Shown here: piece after piece, positions 42,664 through 52,368 of the stretch
How the letters are laid out: each line of letters begins with the position of its first letter
Position numbering within the stretch: position 1 is the first letter of the stretch
Assembly (NCBI RefSeq): GCF_049686335.1
Contig: NZ_JBAVHX010000023.1
Coordinates: forward strand, 1-64,000
DNA length: 64,000 nucleotides
Reading direction: 5' to 3'
From: Buttiauxella sp049686335
Lineage (GTDB): Bacteria > Pseudomonadota > Gammaproteobacteria > Enterobacterales > Enterobacteriaceae
The notes under the pieces: model-generated
What the model was told of the DNA's origin: nothing
Database searches by the model: none
What the model saw: only the letters and a program-made list of their open reading frames with translations
Translations under genes and position numbers: made by a program

Positions 42664-45593
42664 CACTTCACTCCCGATTTGAAAGGGGCGCTGCTATAAA
42701 GGGCAAATAACAGATCCTGGACGGTATCAGTCTGCCAGGTTTTTCCGCTGTCCACAGAATGGCGAAGTTCTCCGCGGGCGTAGGGATTATTTGTGCTTAC
42801 GCGCAGGCTGTAACTGTTTTTTCCCCCAGGTTGAGTGGTTGATCCCTGTGAGCTGAAAATCAGTGCATAGCGTTTGTTAATATCCAGCCCCATCAAACGA
42901 GGCCAGAGCGAGTAAATCGCCGGGCTTGCGGGCAGGTTAAACGGTGGCAGTGCTGCGGAAAATAGTGTTTGAGTGGGATTGTCATGAGCATCAAGCTCCA
43001 CAATTCGTAAGCGTAAATTATCGCCAGGTACGGCATCCACATAATTTTCTGATAACCAGAAATCGAGCTTTGGCAGATCGGGCTGTTGCAGCGTGAATGT
43101 CTGCATGAGTTGCTGCTCGCCCTGGAGATCGGTGCGCTCGCTACCCGGTGCATTACTATCCTGCACGACACGCATCTCAGGAATTGTTGTGGCGTGCTGG
43201 TAAACCTCAATTGCAGGTTCGTTAAGGGTCCCTTCGTGGCTATCAAACTCAATGCGCAGATGACGAGCGGTCAATTCCGGGAGCGAAAAGGTTCGCTTGT
43301 CACCGAGGATAAATCCACGGGCTAATGTGTGCCATGCACCATCCTTCTGATAAGCCAGCACATAATTGCGTATCGCAAACGGTGCCGGTTCTTTAACCAC
43401 GACCTGATTAAATCGCGTCAGCTTGCCCAAATCCAGTTCATAGCTGTTCGTTGTGGCGGTAATCGCCTTACCCTGTGCCAGGTTATCAGGTGCAGGAAGA
43501 GTCACGCCAGTGGGTCTGCTGAAGTGGAGCAGAGCGGTCGCTCCTCCCGCCAGTGGGTAGCTCAAAACGCCGAGTTTTTGCTGCCAGCTTTGCCCACTGT
43601 AAAGTTCGGTTATCTGCCACTCGCTACCGGCTTTAAGCCCCAGTGATTCAGGCGAAAGCGGCAAGGATATCGATTTGCTCTGCCAGTTTGTTAAGCCCGC
43701 GTACACGCCACCTTTGCCGTCGGCTCGCACCAGTATTGCCGGGCTGTGTTCGCCAGCATGATAAAAATGACTCATAGAAACGGGACGTGCGGCGACACCG
43801 TCTTTGGCTACGTTCAGCAAGGCTTTATTTTCCAGCCATGCGCTGCGGTCTTCATCGATAAATGGTAAATTGTCCCCCGCCAGCCAGTGCCCGCCGCCAA
43901 GTGCAACTGTGGTTGCAAGCCGCAGGGCTGCCAGTTGACCGTAACGCTTCGCCCCCTGAGAAAGGTTCTCTGGCAGGAACATATCGGCATCGTTGTAATC
44001 GTATAACGTGCCATTGCTCCACCAGGACGCCGCGCTGTTAAATGCCTGACGTTCAATGCCGCTATAGTTTGCCACCCCCAGCGAAGTATCGCAGGCCGCA
44101 CGCCTACCATGGGTAAACGCTGCTGGCAACAATGGCGCGATGGATGCATTCAGGAATACCGGGCGACCACTTGCCAGCACTTCATCACGCATAATCTGCA
44201 TCCCAATGCGGTAGTTCTGAATGCCGTTCACTGCGGGATCGTAGTGCTTGCCTTCGTACAAACCCATATCCAGAAAATCGAGTTTGATGTAGTCGTAACC
44301 CCAGGTGAGATAATTTTTAATATTCCGCCGCACGATGTACTTCGCCGCCGGGTGTGACATATCCAGCGCATAACTGCCAAGATAGGTTTTCACCAGCTTG
44401 CCGTTCTCATCATGCAAACAGGCATCGCGGTGGGTGTAACCTGTGTCGTCTACCGGCAGATCCAGCCAGTTTTCGTAAATGGCAAATGGCGTCAAATAGC
44501 CGCCCGCTTTCAGCTCCTTCTTATGCACATAATCGGAGAATGTTTTCATGCCCTCGGGATAGCTTTCGGGCTGGAACCCGCCGTCCATGTTGACGTACTC
44601 ATAGCCGAGTGGTTTGAGATTTTTTGCGACGTAATCGGTGATGTCATACATATCCCGCGCTTTACCGTAGCTATCGTGCGAGTAAAACGCATTAAACCCA
44701 ACGGGAACGCCACCCTGCCAGTTGAGGCGGGGTTCGCCCTGGTTGTAGATTTTCCCGTAGGTTTCCAGCCCGTTGCGGTAATCCTCGAAGTAGCCGATAA
44801 AAAACAGATCGGAACTGACCTGTTTGCCACTTTGTGTTCCGCCCCAGTTGTACAGCGCGAACTTGCTGAGTGCCCCATTAGCTTGTCGGGCTTCACCCAG
44901 CAGCTGGCTACTTTTCCATTTCTTTACGCTTGCGGCACCGGCGATTAAACCGTGGTAGCTGATATTGTCGAACAGTGCGGTGACCCAATGGCTCACGCCG
45001 TTGAACTTCACCATCGGTTCCTGTGGGTTAGCGAAACGATCCGTGCCGTTCTGGCTCACACCAAAGTGGTTAACCGCCGCTACCCCAAAATCGAAATTAT
45101 TTGAGTAAGGTGTGGTGTAGATGCGTTTATCCTTCCCTTGCCCGATATCGGCAAACTTCGCGCTGACTGGCGTGAGCTTTTTCACCTCCAGAAGGTGTGC
45201 CGAGGCCACCTGCATATCACTCAACAGCCAGCTTTTATCGTCAAAGAACCAGAAAGTTATGCTCAGGATGTTGCCGTTGGCAAAGCGATTGCTCAGCGTG
45301 AGTTTCTCGCCTTCGCCTCGTTGTTTATCATTCACACTCTGCCAAAACGCAGTCCGGCTAACGGCCTGCTGGCTATTGAGTGTTGCAGAACTTAGCTCCG
45401 CTTCACTGTGGAAAGTTTTAATCAGCGGTTTGTCGCTCCACAGTAAATCACCGGTACCGTGGCTGAGATCGTAGCGCAACGTATACTCGCCGTGACGCAC
45501 CGTCACTTTTTGCCCCTGCTGAGAAAATTCGGCTGCATGGGCGGCATTTAGCGTGACAAGCAATGCGAGGGTAAACAGCGTTCTATTCATCAT
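42663..45593 (-). CDS. Exported clan GH-D glycosidase, probable alpha-galactosidase
   Basis: A 976-residue enzyme with a cleaved signal peptide (about 1-20, ending NAAHA). An N-terminal beta-sandwich (20-280) precedes a TIM barrel (about 295-560) with the GH27/GH36-type nucleophile in YIKLDF (Asp439) and the acid/base in RRAACD (Asp502). Two C-terminal beta domains (from about 690; the first resembles an F5/8-type or CBM fold) may bind sugar. GGAGGG is spaced for the ATG at 45593; an ATG four codons upstream overlaps the porin stop. Probably acts in the periplasm or outer membrane on a larger galactoside. Exact substrate uncertain. Confidence 0.8.
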   Translation of the reverse strand: MMNRTLFTLALLVTLNAAHAAEFSQQGQKVTVRHGEYTLRYDLSHGTGDLLWSDKPLIKTFHSEAELSSATLNSQQAVSRTAFWQSVNDKQRGEGEKLTLSNRFANGNILSITFWFFDDKSWLLSDMQVASAHLLEVKKLTPVSAKFADIGQGKDKRIYTTPYSNNFDFGVAAVNHFGVSQNGTDRFANPQEPMVKFNGVSHWVTALFDNISYHGLIAGAASVKKWKSSQLLGEARQANGALSKFALYNWGGTQSGKQVSSDLFFIGYFEDYRNGLETYGKIYNQGEPRLNWQGGVPVGFNAFYSHDSYGKARDMYDITDYVAKNLKPLGYEYVNMDGGFQPESYPEGMKTFSDYVHKKELKAGGYLTPFAIYENWLDLPVDDTGYTHRDACLHDENGKLVKTYLGSYALDMSHPAAKYIVRRNIKNYLTWGYDYIKLDFLDMGLYEGKHYDPAVNGIQNYRIGMQIMRDEVLASGRPVFLNASIAPLLPAAFTHGRRAACDTSLGVANYSGIERQAFNSAASWWSNGTLYDYNDADMFLPENLSQGAKRYGQLAALRLATTVALGGGHWLAGDNLPFIDEDRSAWLENKALLNVAKDGVAARPVSMSHFYHAGEHSPAILVRADGKGGVYAGLTNWQSKSISLPLSPESLGLKAGSEWQITELYSGQSWQQKLGVLSYPLAGGATALLHFSRPTGVTLPAPDNLAQGKAITATTNSYELDLGKLTRFNQVVVKEPAPFAIRNYVLAYQKDGAWHTLARGFILGDKRTFSLPELTARHLRIEFDSHEGTLNEPAIEVYQHATTIPEMRVVQDSNAPGSERTDLQGEQQLMQTFTLQQPDLPKLDFWLSENYVDAVPGDNLRLRIVELDAHDNPTQTLFSAALPPFNLPASPAIYSLWPRLMGLDINKRYALIFSSQGSTTQPGGKNSYSLRVSTNNPYARGELRHSVDSGKTWQTDTVQDLLFALYSSAPFKSGVK

Positions 45594-45604
45594 TTTGCCC
45601 TCCA

Positions 45605-47023
45605 TTAAAAGACAGTAAACGGTGCAATGACATTGAATTTAATGTCAATTTCATCCTGGAACATATTGTTGTAGCCGCCGCTGTAGTTCGGGTTGCTGCC
45701 GTGGTTGTCGTAGTTGATGTAATGCAGATTGAACAACGTGCCTTTCAGGCGACCGGTTTGCACAACATGGGCAAGATTGAATGTCCAGGCGGACTCATCA
45801 ATGCGCTGGCTTTGGTCTGCCAGTTCGCCATCGACGGTACATGTGGTGCAGGGTTTGCCACCCCAGCCATACACATAACCCGCGCCAACCGCCCAGCCTG
45901 GGAGTTCATAGTTTTTCAGGTCATAGGTCACACCGGCAAAAACCGAGGTTTCGCCGTTGGCATCGAAGTCAGACCCTGCATCCCACCAGATATCCAGCCG
46001 CCCGTTGGAGCTGGCATAGGCCGGAGTGATACGTTGCAGGAAGAATCCCTGGTTGCCTTCGGCTTTTACTGTCTGCGCCTCGAGGCGAAAATCCAGCGTA
46101 TCAAGGGTGTAACCGAGTGTTATCCCTTGCAGCCAGGCAAGCCCATCGTATTCGTCGTTCACCGAGCCGTAAGCGGCAATCGAATTATCCCCGACCATGT
46201 CTCTGGCACCATAAAACTGATAGCTCAGGCGCAGATCGTTTCCCGCCACCGGGAAGCTGTACGAGAGCTTCGTCATGTATTGATCCATAAAATCAGCGGC
46301 CTGCGCCCATGAAGTTTCCAGCACTACTTTATTCCTGAAGTCGTAGCGTATGCCCAGGGCATGGACGTAATCGATTTTGGTGGTGTTATCGGCGGCGCGG
46401 AATTCGTACATCTCGGTGTACCACGGGGCTTTGTATTTATCTGACCAGAAATAAGAGCTGGAGAGTGCGCCATATTGACCGAAGTCCCAGGTACCACCCA
46501 TTTCAGCACCCTGATAGGCACCAGGTACAAATCCCCAGTGCACAGCGAGCAACGTTTGTCCGGCTGGCTGGATATAACCGGCGCGCATCCAGTAATCGTC
46601 ATGTTTTAATTTCAGCGCGGCTTTGTAGAGGTTGAAGCCGCCTTTATCCCCTGACCAGTCTTCATCCCAGCGCTGGTTTGCCGAGCTAAGGCTAATTTCA
46701 TTCGGGTGTGCGGCGCTGCCGGTGGCGAGGTTGGCGGCGGCAAAACCTGCGACGTCAAGGCCAATAAAACCCCCGGCGTAACCTGAAACAAAATCGAGAT
46801 TGGCGTTAAAGGTTGCGTGGTGAAGGTCTTCAACGTAATGGCCGTAATCCGGGCTACCGACGGTCATATCGCGTTTGTCACGGTAGCGTTGCGAGTAGTA
46901 AATACCGCCAGTTAAATGAGAGTCATCTACGAAACCTTCGGCCTGCACGGGCGTCGCTATCATTAACGCTGGAGCGGCGACCAGTGCGGCGGCCAGCAGC
47001 GGTTGTAAGGATATGTCACGCAT
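45605..47023 (-). CDS. OprD-family outer membrane porin
   Basis: A 472-residue porin with a signal peptide (about 1-29, ending TPVQA) and a C-terminal aromatic residue (APFTVF) as in OMP barrels. Many alternating beta strands fit an 18-strand OprD/ChiP-type channel (LKLKHDDYWMRAGYIQP, LRLSYQFYGARDMVGD). A CTTC loop (GKPCTTCTVDG) may form a disulfide. The start at 47023 follows GGAAGG; the frame continues 21 codons upstream without support. It lies 11 bases before the exported glycosidase and likely admits its substrate or product. Confidence 0.8.
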   Translation of the reverse strand: MRDISLQPLLAAALVAAPALMIATPVQAEGFVDDSHLTGGIYYSQRYRDKRDMTVGSPDYGHYVEDLHHATFNANLDFVSGYAGGFIGLDVAGFAAANLATGSAAHPNEISLSSANQRWDEDWSGDKGGFNLYKAALKLKHDDYWMRAGYIQPAGQTLLAVHWGFVPGAYQGAEMGGTWDFGQYGALSSSYFWSDKYKAPWYTEMYEFRAADNTTKIDYVHALGIRYDFRNKVVLETSWAQAADFMDQYMTKLSYSFPVAGNDLRLSYQFYGARDMVGDNSIAAYGSVNDEYDGLAWLQGITLGYTLDTLDFRLEAQTVKAEGNQGFFLQRITPAYASSNGRLDIWWDAGSDFDANGETSVFAGVTYDLKNYELPGWAVGAGYVYGWGGKPCTTCTVDGELADQSQRIDESAWTFNLAHVVQTGRLKGTLFNLHYINYDNHGSNPNYSGGYNNMFQDEIDIKFNVIAPFTVF

Positions 47024-47040
47024 AGGGGATCCTTCCATGA

Positions 47041-47167
47041 ATATACCCGTCATACTTCGAGTCGCAGGGGTGTTGGCTGCACTCACAAACCCCAGTCACT
47101 TACTCAAGTAAGCTCCTGGGGATTTGCTCCCTTGCCGCCTGGCTGCAACTCGAATTATTTTGGGTTT
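47041..47167. repeat. Full-length ERIC/IRU element (127 bp)
   Basis: Matches the ERIC core (CAGTCACTTACTCAAGTAAG then CTCCTGGGGATTTGCTC), with the complementary ends ATACCCGTCATACTTCGAGT and ACTCGAATTATTTTGGGT. It separates the porin gene from the GH36 gene, so the porin operon may be transcribed through this hairpin. Confidence 0.93.
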
Positions 47168-47206
47168 AGAATAAGTAAAGAATGGGGCGATTAGCCCCCT
47201 AAAAAG

Positions 47207-49405
47207 CTATGGCAGGCGCTTCAGATGCCAGATACGGCTGACATAATCGCGGCTGAGCGGCGGGTCGATATACATCCCTCTGTACATCAGCTCATCCCCG
47301 CCAATCTGCTGCGGCTGGTTGTCTATCTGATAAATAACGTCGGCATCCAACCCGGCAAGGCGTACTAAGCGGTGCGGCGCAGAGGCCTGGCTGACCAGAG
47401 AAAACGCCATCAGAAGCGCTTCACTTCTATCCTGCGAAACGAACATCCACGCAGCAAAATCTGCATTTTCCCAGGGGCTTACCAGGCGCCAGAAGGTGCC
47501 AAATTGCAGCAATTCACGGTGCTGTTTATAAAAAGCAATTTGTTTACAGACCGCTTCGTCACGTTCAGTATCCTTGCGCATCAGGTCGAGCATCAGGCCG
47601 TAGTTGCCACTCATCGCAACAGCGCCACGCATGCCCATGCTGGTGGAACGCCCCATCTGATGATTCGGGACTTCCGAAACGTGCGCGCACTGCATAATCG
47701 GCGGGTAGAGCAGGCTGGTTGAGTACTGGATATGCACCCGTGAAGCCGCATCGGTGTTATCACTCACCCAGGCCTGGGCCATGTAGTGCAACATTCCGGG
47801 GTCGAAGCGCCCACCTCCGCCCGCGCAACATTCAAATAAAATGTGCGGGAAACGAGTCGTCAGCGCATCGAGCAGCTCATACAGACCCAGGATGTAACGG
47901 TGAGCCGTTTCCTGCTGGCGCTCGGGGCTTGCGGTCGTCGAGCCCACCTCCGTCATATTGCGATTCATATCCCACTTGATGTAATCAATGGGATGTTGCT
48001 CCAGGAATGCGCACATTTGCGTCAGAATGTTGTTCCGCACCTCCGGGCGACCTAAGTCAAGAATGTACTGATTACGCCCTTGCGAAAGTGGCTGGTCCCC
48101 GGCGTTGAGCACCCAATCGGGATGCTGCGCGAATAACTCACTGCGCCGCGAAATCATCTCCGGTTCAAACCACAAACCGAACTTCATCTCCAGCCTGTGA
48201 ACCTGATCAATTAACGGGCGCAGGCCATTGGGAAACTTCTGCTGGTTGACGAACCAGTCGCCAAGCGATGAGGTGTCGTCCTCGCGCTTGCCAAACCAGC
48301 CGTCATCCAGCATCAGCAGCTCCACGCCAAGCTGTTTTGCATTGCGGGCAAAACGCAGTAGTTTTTCCTCGTTAAAGTTGAAGTAGGTGGATTCCCAGTT
48401 GTTGGCCAGAATCGGCCGAACCAGATGGCGATGCTGTCCGCGCACCAGATTGTCGCGATAAAGTCGGTGCAGCACCTGAGAAAGGCCATTAAGACCGCTC
48501 TCGCTCCACGCCATTACCACTTCCGGCGTCTGGAAGCTCTCTCCAGCCTGCAACTGCCAGCCGAAACCGTGCGGGTTAATGCCCAGCATGACTCGTGTCT
48601 GGCGATACGCATCAACCTCGGTACGGGCGGTAAAGTTCCCGCTGTACACCAGATGCAGCGCCCATGCTTCTCCCTGCATCTCCGTGGTTTCCGGGCGCAC
48701 CAGACCAATAAACGGTTGTTGATGGGTACTACTGGCACCGCGCTTGCTGTCCAGCACTGTGATGCCAGGGTTGAGTGGCTGGCGATGAAGGCTACGTTCC
48801 CGCGCCCAGGCTCCCGGAAACTGAATCTGCTGATAGTCACTATCAGGGAAATCTATCGAGCAGCTCAGAGCGCGTAGCAGCCTTAAGGGTTTATCGCTCT
48901 GGTTAATAATGCGTGCGGAGCGGGTAATAACCGGCAGACAGCGAAATACCGTGTAGCTCAGCTCAACCTGCAGATGAGTCACTGGGTCGGCGAGGGTAAT
49001 GATCAATGTGTCAGCTTCATCCGGCGTTTCCACCCAGGTTGCGGGTAAGCCTTCAAGGTGTGGTTTGCCCGTCAGGATTTGATGCGAAACATAATGCAGA
49101 TTACTGACCTGGTGGCCATCCGCATAGCGCACTTCATAAGCGGGCTCGCGGTAATCTCCCGCGCCGTGGCCAGGATATTCCTGCAACACGGTATCGAGCG
49201 AGAACGTTCTGTCCTGCCAGTGGGCAGGGGTCGGCGAAAATGACGAGCGATCAAGTTTCGGGTAATCATGAAACGGGTGAAAAGCGGTAACGCGTTTGCC
49301 CCAATAGCAATGCACCAGAAAGCGCTGGTGTTCAATCCCTATCACGTAGCTAATCAGTGGGTTATGCAGATGAAACACCTGCTGTTCGGCATTCCAGGTA
49401 ATCAT
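47207..49405 (-). CDS. Cytoplasmic GH36 alpha-galactosidase
   Basis: Hydrolyses alpha-1,6-galactosides such as melibiose or raffinose; no signal peptide. The 732-residue protein has the GH36 N-terminal beta-supersandwich (1-320), a TIM barrel with LDDGWFGKRED, the nucleophile Asp479 in YIKWDMNRN and the acid/base Asp549 in WVSDNTDA, and a C-terminal beta domain. Both positions match those of the well-studied Geobacillus AgaA-type enzymes. ATGA overlap with the upstream symporter gene means coupled translation. Confidence 0.92.
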   Translation of the reverse strand: MITWNAEQQVFHLHNPLISYVIGIEHQRFLVHCYWGKRVTAFHPFHDYPKLDRSSFSPTPAHWQDRTFSLDTVLQEYPGHGAGDYREPAYEVRYADGHQVSNLHYVSHQILTGKPHLEGLPATWVETPDEADTLIITLADPVTHLQVELSYTVFRCLPVITRSARIINQSDKPLRLLRALSCSIDFPDSDYQQIQFPGAWARERSLHRQPLNPGITVLDSKRGASSTHQQPFIGLVRPETTEMQGEAWALHLVYSGNFTARTEVDAYRQTRVMLGINPHGFGWQLQAGESFQTPEVVMAWSESGLNGLSQVLHRLYRDNLVRGQHRHLVRPILANNWESTYFNFNEEKLLRFARNAKQLGVELLMLDDGWFGKREDDTSSLGDWFVNQQKFPNGLRPLIDQVHRLEMKFGLWFEPEMISRRSELFAQHPDWVLNAGDQPLSQGRNQYILDLGRPEVRNNILTQMCAFLEQHPIDYIKWDMNRNMTEVGSTTASPERQQETAHRYILGLYELLDALTTRFPHILFECCAGGGGRFDPGMLHYMAQAWVSDNTDAASRVHIQYSTSLLYPPIMQCAHVSEVPNHQMGRSTSMGMRGAVAMSGNYGLMLDLMRKDTERDEAVCKQIAFYKQHRELLQFGTFWRLVSPWENADFAAWMFVSQDRSEALLMAFSLVSQASAPHRLVRLAGLDADVIYQIDNQPQQIGGDELMYRGMYIDPPLSRDYVSRIWHLKRLP

Positions 49406-50793
49406 GATTTCACCTCTACATGCGGATGGGTATTACGTTGATGAATATCCTCAAGGATTTCGTAAAAGCGTTTCTCAGTGATTTCATATCTGGAAAGGGG
49501 GATCAGACTTATGAGCGTTAATGCGCCGGGAATTAAGGTAAATAACAGGCCAATCCACATTGCGGTTTCAGCAGCTTGCACCTGATGGGGGATATACCCT
49601 GCCCAGGACAACATAAAACCACCAATAGCTCCACCAATAGCTCCGGATAATTTGGTCTTAAATATATTGAGAGAGAAAACCATCCCTTCGGAACGGTTGC
49701 CACTGCGCCATTCTCCATATTCCACACAGTCTGCCACCATCGAATAAAGCGATATTTGCCCGATGCCACCACAGAATGGTGCCAGTGCGCCAATGATGAA
49801 AATAAAGGTGATATTGGTCTGGAAAAAGAACAGCAACATACATGCAGCAGCCATCACAGTACTGCTATATATCGCAGTGTTCTTCTTGCCTATTTTTGCT
49901 GAGATAAACGGTGAAATTACCGCTCCGGCAACCTGTGCAATCATCGACACGGTGAGAAAGACACCGAGCATCATTTCCGCATTCAAATTATAAATAAAGA
50001 AATAGAGTTGGAATGTGCCACGAATAACGCCAATCATTTCTAATAAAAACATGCCTACCAACAACAGGCGAAGAGGGCGATGTTGTTTTAATAACGTCCA
50101 GAACCCTTTAAAACTTTGACGCTCTTTTCGCGGTACGGAATATTTTTCTTTGACACCAAAGAAAGTAATCAACATGCAGATTAAGAAGATAGCGCTGTAA
50201 ATAACCGCCACGCCTGCCCAACTCCCCACAAATTTAACCAGCCATAAGGTTGCCGCACTGACGGAGAGAAAGCCAAAAGTGGCAATGGTTCGAGGGATGG
50301 TGATGACTTTGCTGCGTTCCGTCGGATCCTGAGTGATTGCCGCAGAGAGTGACCAATAAGGGATATCAATAATCGCAAAGCAAATACTCCACAAAATATA
50401 GGTGGAGTAGGCGTAAGCCAATTTTCCTGCTTCAGATAAATCAGGGCTAAGGAAACAGGCCACGGTGGTGAGGGAAACCAGAATACTGCCGACCAAAATC
50501 CATGGCCTGAATTTACCCATTTTTGTGTGGGTATTATCCACAAGGATCCCAAGGGCAATATCCGTTGCACCATCCACCAGACGAGCAATTAAAAATAATA
50601 AACCTACAGCGGCCGCTTTAATTCCAAAACTGTCGGTGTAATACAACATCAGGTAAATAGCGATAAAGGCGTACATCACATTTGCGCCATAACTGCCTAT
50701 GCCATAGGAAATGGCGGTAGTCCAGGACACTTTGTCGCGTGGATATCTCTCTTTTTCAGCGTTAGAACCTTCAGTTGATCGGGCTAATTCCAT
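49402..50793 (-). CDS. GPH-family glycoside:cation symporter
   Basis: A 463-residue inner-membrane carrier of the MelB/YicJ type (glycoside-pentoside-hexuronide family) with about twelve membrane segments. The conserved sodium/proton-site region DGATDIALGILVD and KFRPWILVGSI are present, as is the later YSMVADCVEYGEWRSGNRSEG. It starts at the ATG 50793 after AGGAG. It is the first gene of the unit with GH36 and probably carries the galactoside into the cell. Confidence 0.88.
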   Translation of the reverse strand: MELARSTEGSNAEKERYPRDKVSWTTAISYGIGSYGANVMYAFIAIYLMLYYTDSFGIKAAAVGLLFLIARLVDGATDIALGILVDNTHTKMGKFRPWILVGSILVSLTTVACFLSPDLSEAGKLAYAYSTYILWSICFAIIDIPYWSLSAAITQDPTERSKVITIPRTIATFGFLSVSAATLWLVKFVGSWAGVAVIYSAIFLICMLITFFGVKEKYSVPRKERQSFKGFWTLLKQHRPLRLLLVGMFLLEMIGVIRGTFQLYFFIYNLNAEMMLGVFLTVSMIAQVAGAVISPFISAKIGKKNTAIYSSTVMAAACMLLFFFQTNITFIFIIGALAPFCGGIGQISLYSMVADCVEYGEWRSGNRSEGMVFSLNIFKTKLSGAIGGAIGGFMLSWAGYIPHQVQAAETAMWIGLLFTLIPGALTLISLIPLSRYEITEKRFYEILEDIHQRNTHPHVEVKS

Positions 50794-50963
50794 TGGAGTC
50801 ACTCCTGTGTTAATGGAACAATTAACTCGGAAAGGTATTCGGTAAATTAAACTGATATGCCGAAGGAGGCTAAGCGTAGAGGATTAAAAATAATGGAAAC
50901 TTGCGCGGGGGTTTATATTTAACTAAACAGCGATTACTAATATTTTAAGAGTGATGCGGCGAT

Positions 50964-50993
50964 CTTCAGGAAACACGCTCATGTTTCCTGAAG
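50964..50993. terminator. 12-bp perfect hairpin between regulator and symporter
   Basis: CTTCAGGAAACA-CGCTCA-TGTTTCCTGAAG is an exact 12-bp inverted repeat with a 6-base loop. There is no T run on either strand, so it may be a terminator of another type or an operator. The rest of 50794-51056 is AT-rich and should hold the promoter of the symporter operon. Confidence 0.45.
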
Positions 50994-51056
50994 TTCTCTT
51001 GTTTATATGTATTGGCTGGGTGAATATATATAATGAAAAATAGCGTTATAAATTAT

Positions 51057-52253
51057 CTATTCACCTTCAAGCGTACTTTCAACATATAAATAGCCAATTC
51101 CCATCACTTGCTGCGAACGAGTCAACTGGCCAAAATTGATTTGTGTGGCATTGGCTTTTACCGCGTTGCCGTGATCAAACGGGTTAAAGCCAATTTGCCT
51201 GGCGACGGTCGCAAGCCACTCATCTCCAAATCCACAGCAGCGGCCATAAAACCATATCTGGTTGATATTCAGAATATTGAGGAAGTTATACAAGCTCAGT
51301 CCGATAGCGTTAGCGGCATTTTCCACCCAGCGACGCACCTGTTCGTTACCTTCATGCCAGGCGGTAATTAACTGCGTGGACGTTAAAGTGTCAGGGTCTA
51401 ACCCGGGAGTTGAAGGGCGAGATTTTAACCATATCCGAGCCTGCTTTTTTAACGCCGTTAGCGAAGCCACGGTTTCAAGGCACCCGTATCTTCCGCAGTC
51501 GCAAGCCATTCCGTCGGGATTGACAATCGTATGGCCGATTTGCCCGCTTCCGTACAGGCTGCCGCGATAAATTTGCCCGTTTATCACAAACGAAGAACCG
51601 ATACCGTAATCCACATTGATGACGCAAAAATCCTGGCGGCTCGCGGGGTTTTGCCATTTTTCAGCCAACGCCAGCATCACGCAGTCGTTATCCACGCGCA
51701 CGGAAATCCCGAGCTTTTCTTCCAGCAGATATTTAATTTCCACCGGGCTCTTCCACGGCGCTTGCGGCATGGTTTGTGAAACGCCGGTAATCGGGTCGAC
51801 TTGCCCGTGAATAGCCAGCGCTAAATTGATGGTCTTTTTTGGCCAGCTTTTACCCTGGCTGCGCCAGACACTTTCGATGGCAGCCAGCAACGCTTGCGGC
51901 GTAGCGGCGTTGATATGAATAGCGGTAAATTCCCCGAGCGGCGAAAGCTGGGCGTCGCAAAGTTGGCTTTCAATACTGGTCGGGGTCACATTCATGCAAA
52001 GAATGAAATCACCGTCGGAAGGGATTTGGTAACTACCGCTGTTAATGCCCCGATTGCTCAGGTTTTCGCTGGAATGGCTGAGCTTTCCATCCGCAACTAA
52101 CTCTTCAAGGATCTTACTCACCGCCGGGATCGAAAGACCGGTGTACTGGGAAAACTGCGACTTACTGAGCCGCTTATGTTGCCACACCAGCTTCATCAGG
52201 GTCTGACGATTAATCTGTCTCACCCGTTGGTTGTTCAACCCTGAAGTCTGCAT
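51057..52253 (-). CDS. yphH: ROK-family transcriptional regulator (YphH-like)
   Basis: A 398-residue repressor: N-terminal winged HTH (about 1-75, MKLVWQHKRLSKSQFSQYTGLSIPAVSKILEEL) and an ROK sugar-kinase-like domain with the zinc motif CDCGRYGCLE and sugar-binding GSGQIGH. The family includes NagC, Mlc and XylR. Its divergent neighbour is the YphG gene, as with yphH in E. coli. It likely represses both sides of the cluster and releases DNA on binding the substrate sugar. Confidence 0.82.
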   Translation of the reverse strand: MQTSGLNNQRVRQINRQTLMKLVWQHKRLSKSQFSQYTGLSIPAVSKILEELVADGKLSHSSENLSNRGINSGSYQIPSDGDFILCMNVTPTSIESQLCDAQLSPLGEFTAIHINAATPQALLAAIESVWRSQGKSWPKKTINLALAIHGQVDPITGVSQTMPQAPWKSPVEIKYLLEEKLGISVRVDNDCVMLALAEKWQNPASRQDFCVINVDYGIGSSFVINGQIYRGSLYGSGQIGHTIVNPDGMACDCGRYGCLETVASLTALKKQARIWLKSRPSTPGLDPDTLTSTQLITAWHEGNEQVRRWVENAANAIGLSLYNFLNILNINQIWFYGRCCGFGDEWLATVARQIGFNPFDHGNAVKANATQINFGQLTRSQQVMGIGYLYVESTLEGE

Positions 52254-52258
52254 TTAAC

Positions 52259-52271
52259 TTAACTCCGTTAA
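52259..52271. promoter_or_regulatory. Candidate ROK operator
   Basis: TTAAC-TCC-GTTAA is a perfect 5-3-5 palindrome, extended by a second TTAACT, just upstream of the yphH-like start and in the divergent yphH/yphG interval. TTAACT also occurs at 50822-50827 and 50919-50924 before the symporter gene. It is a possible shared operator. Confidence 0.35.
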
Positions 52272-52368
52272 CTATATTGCGTGAGCATTAAGCATTTTAA
52301 GCCGCGATGAGTTCCCTACACTCCAAACATATCCTATTTCACTGTTGATTGTTTACTGGAGATGCGAA

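Noticed and set aside
45701..46312. 203-codon frame opposite the porin gene
   Set aside because: The porin frame has signal peptide, barrel pattern and operon context; the opposite frame has none.
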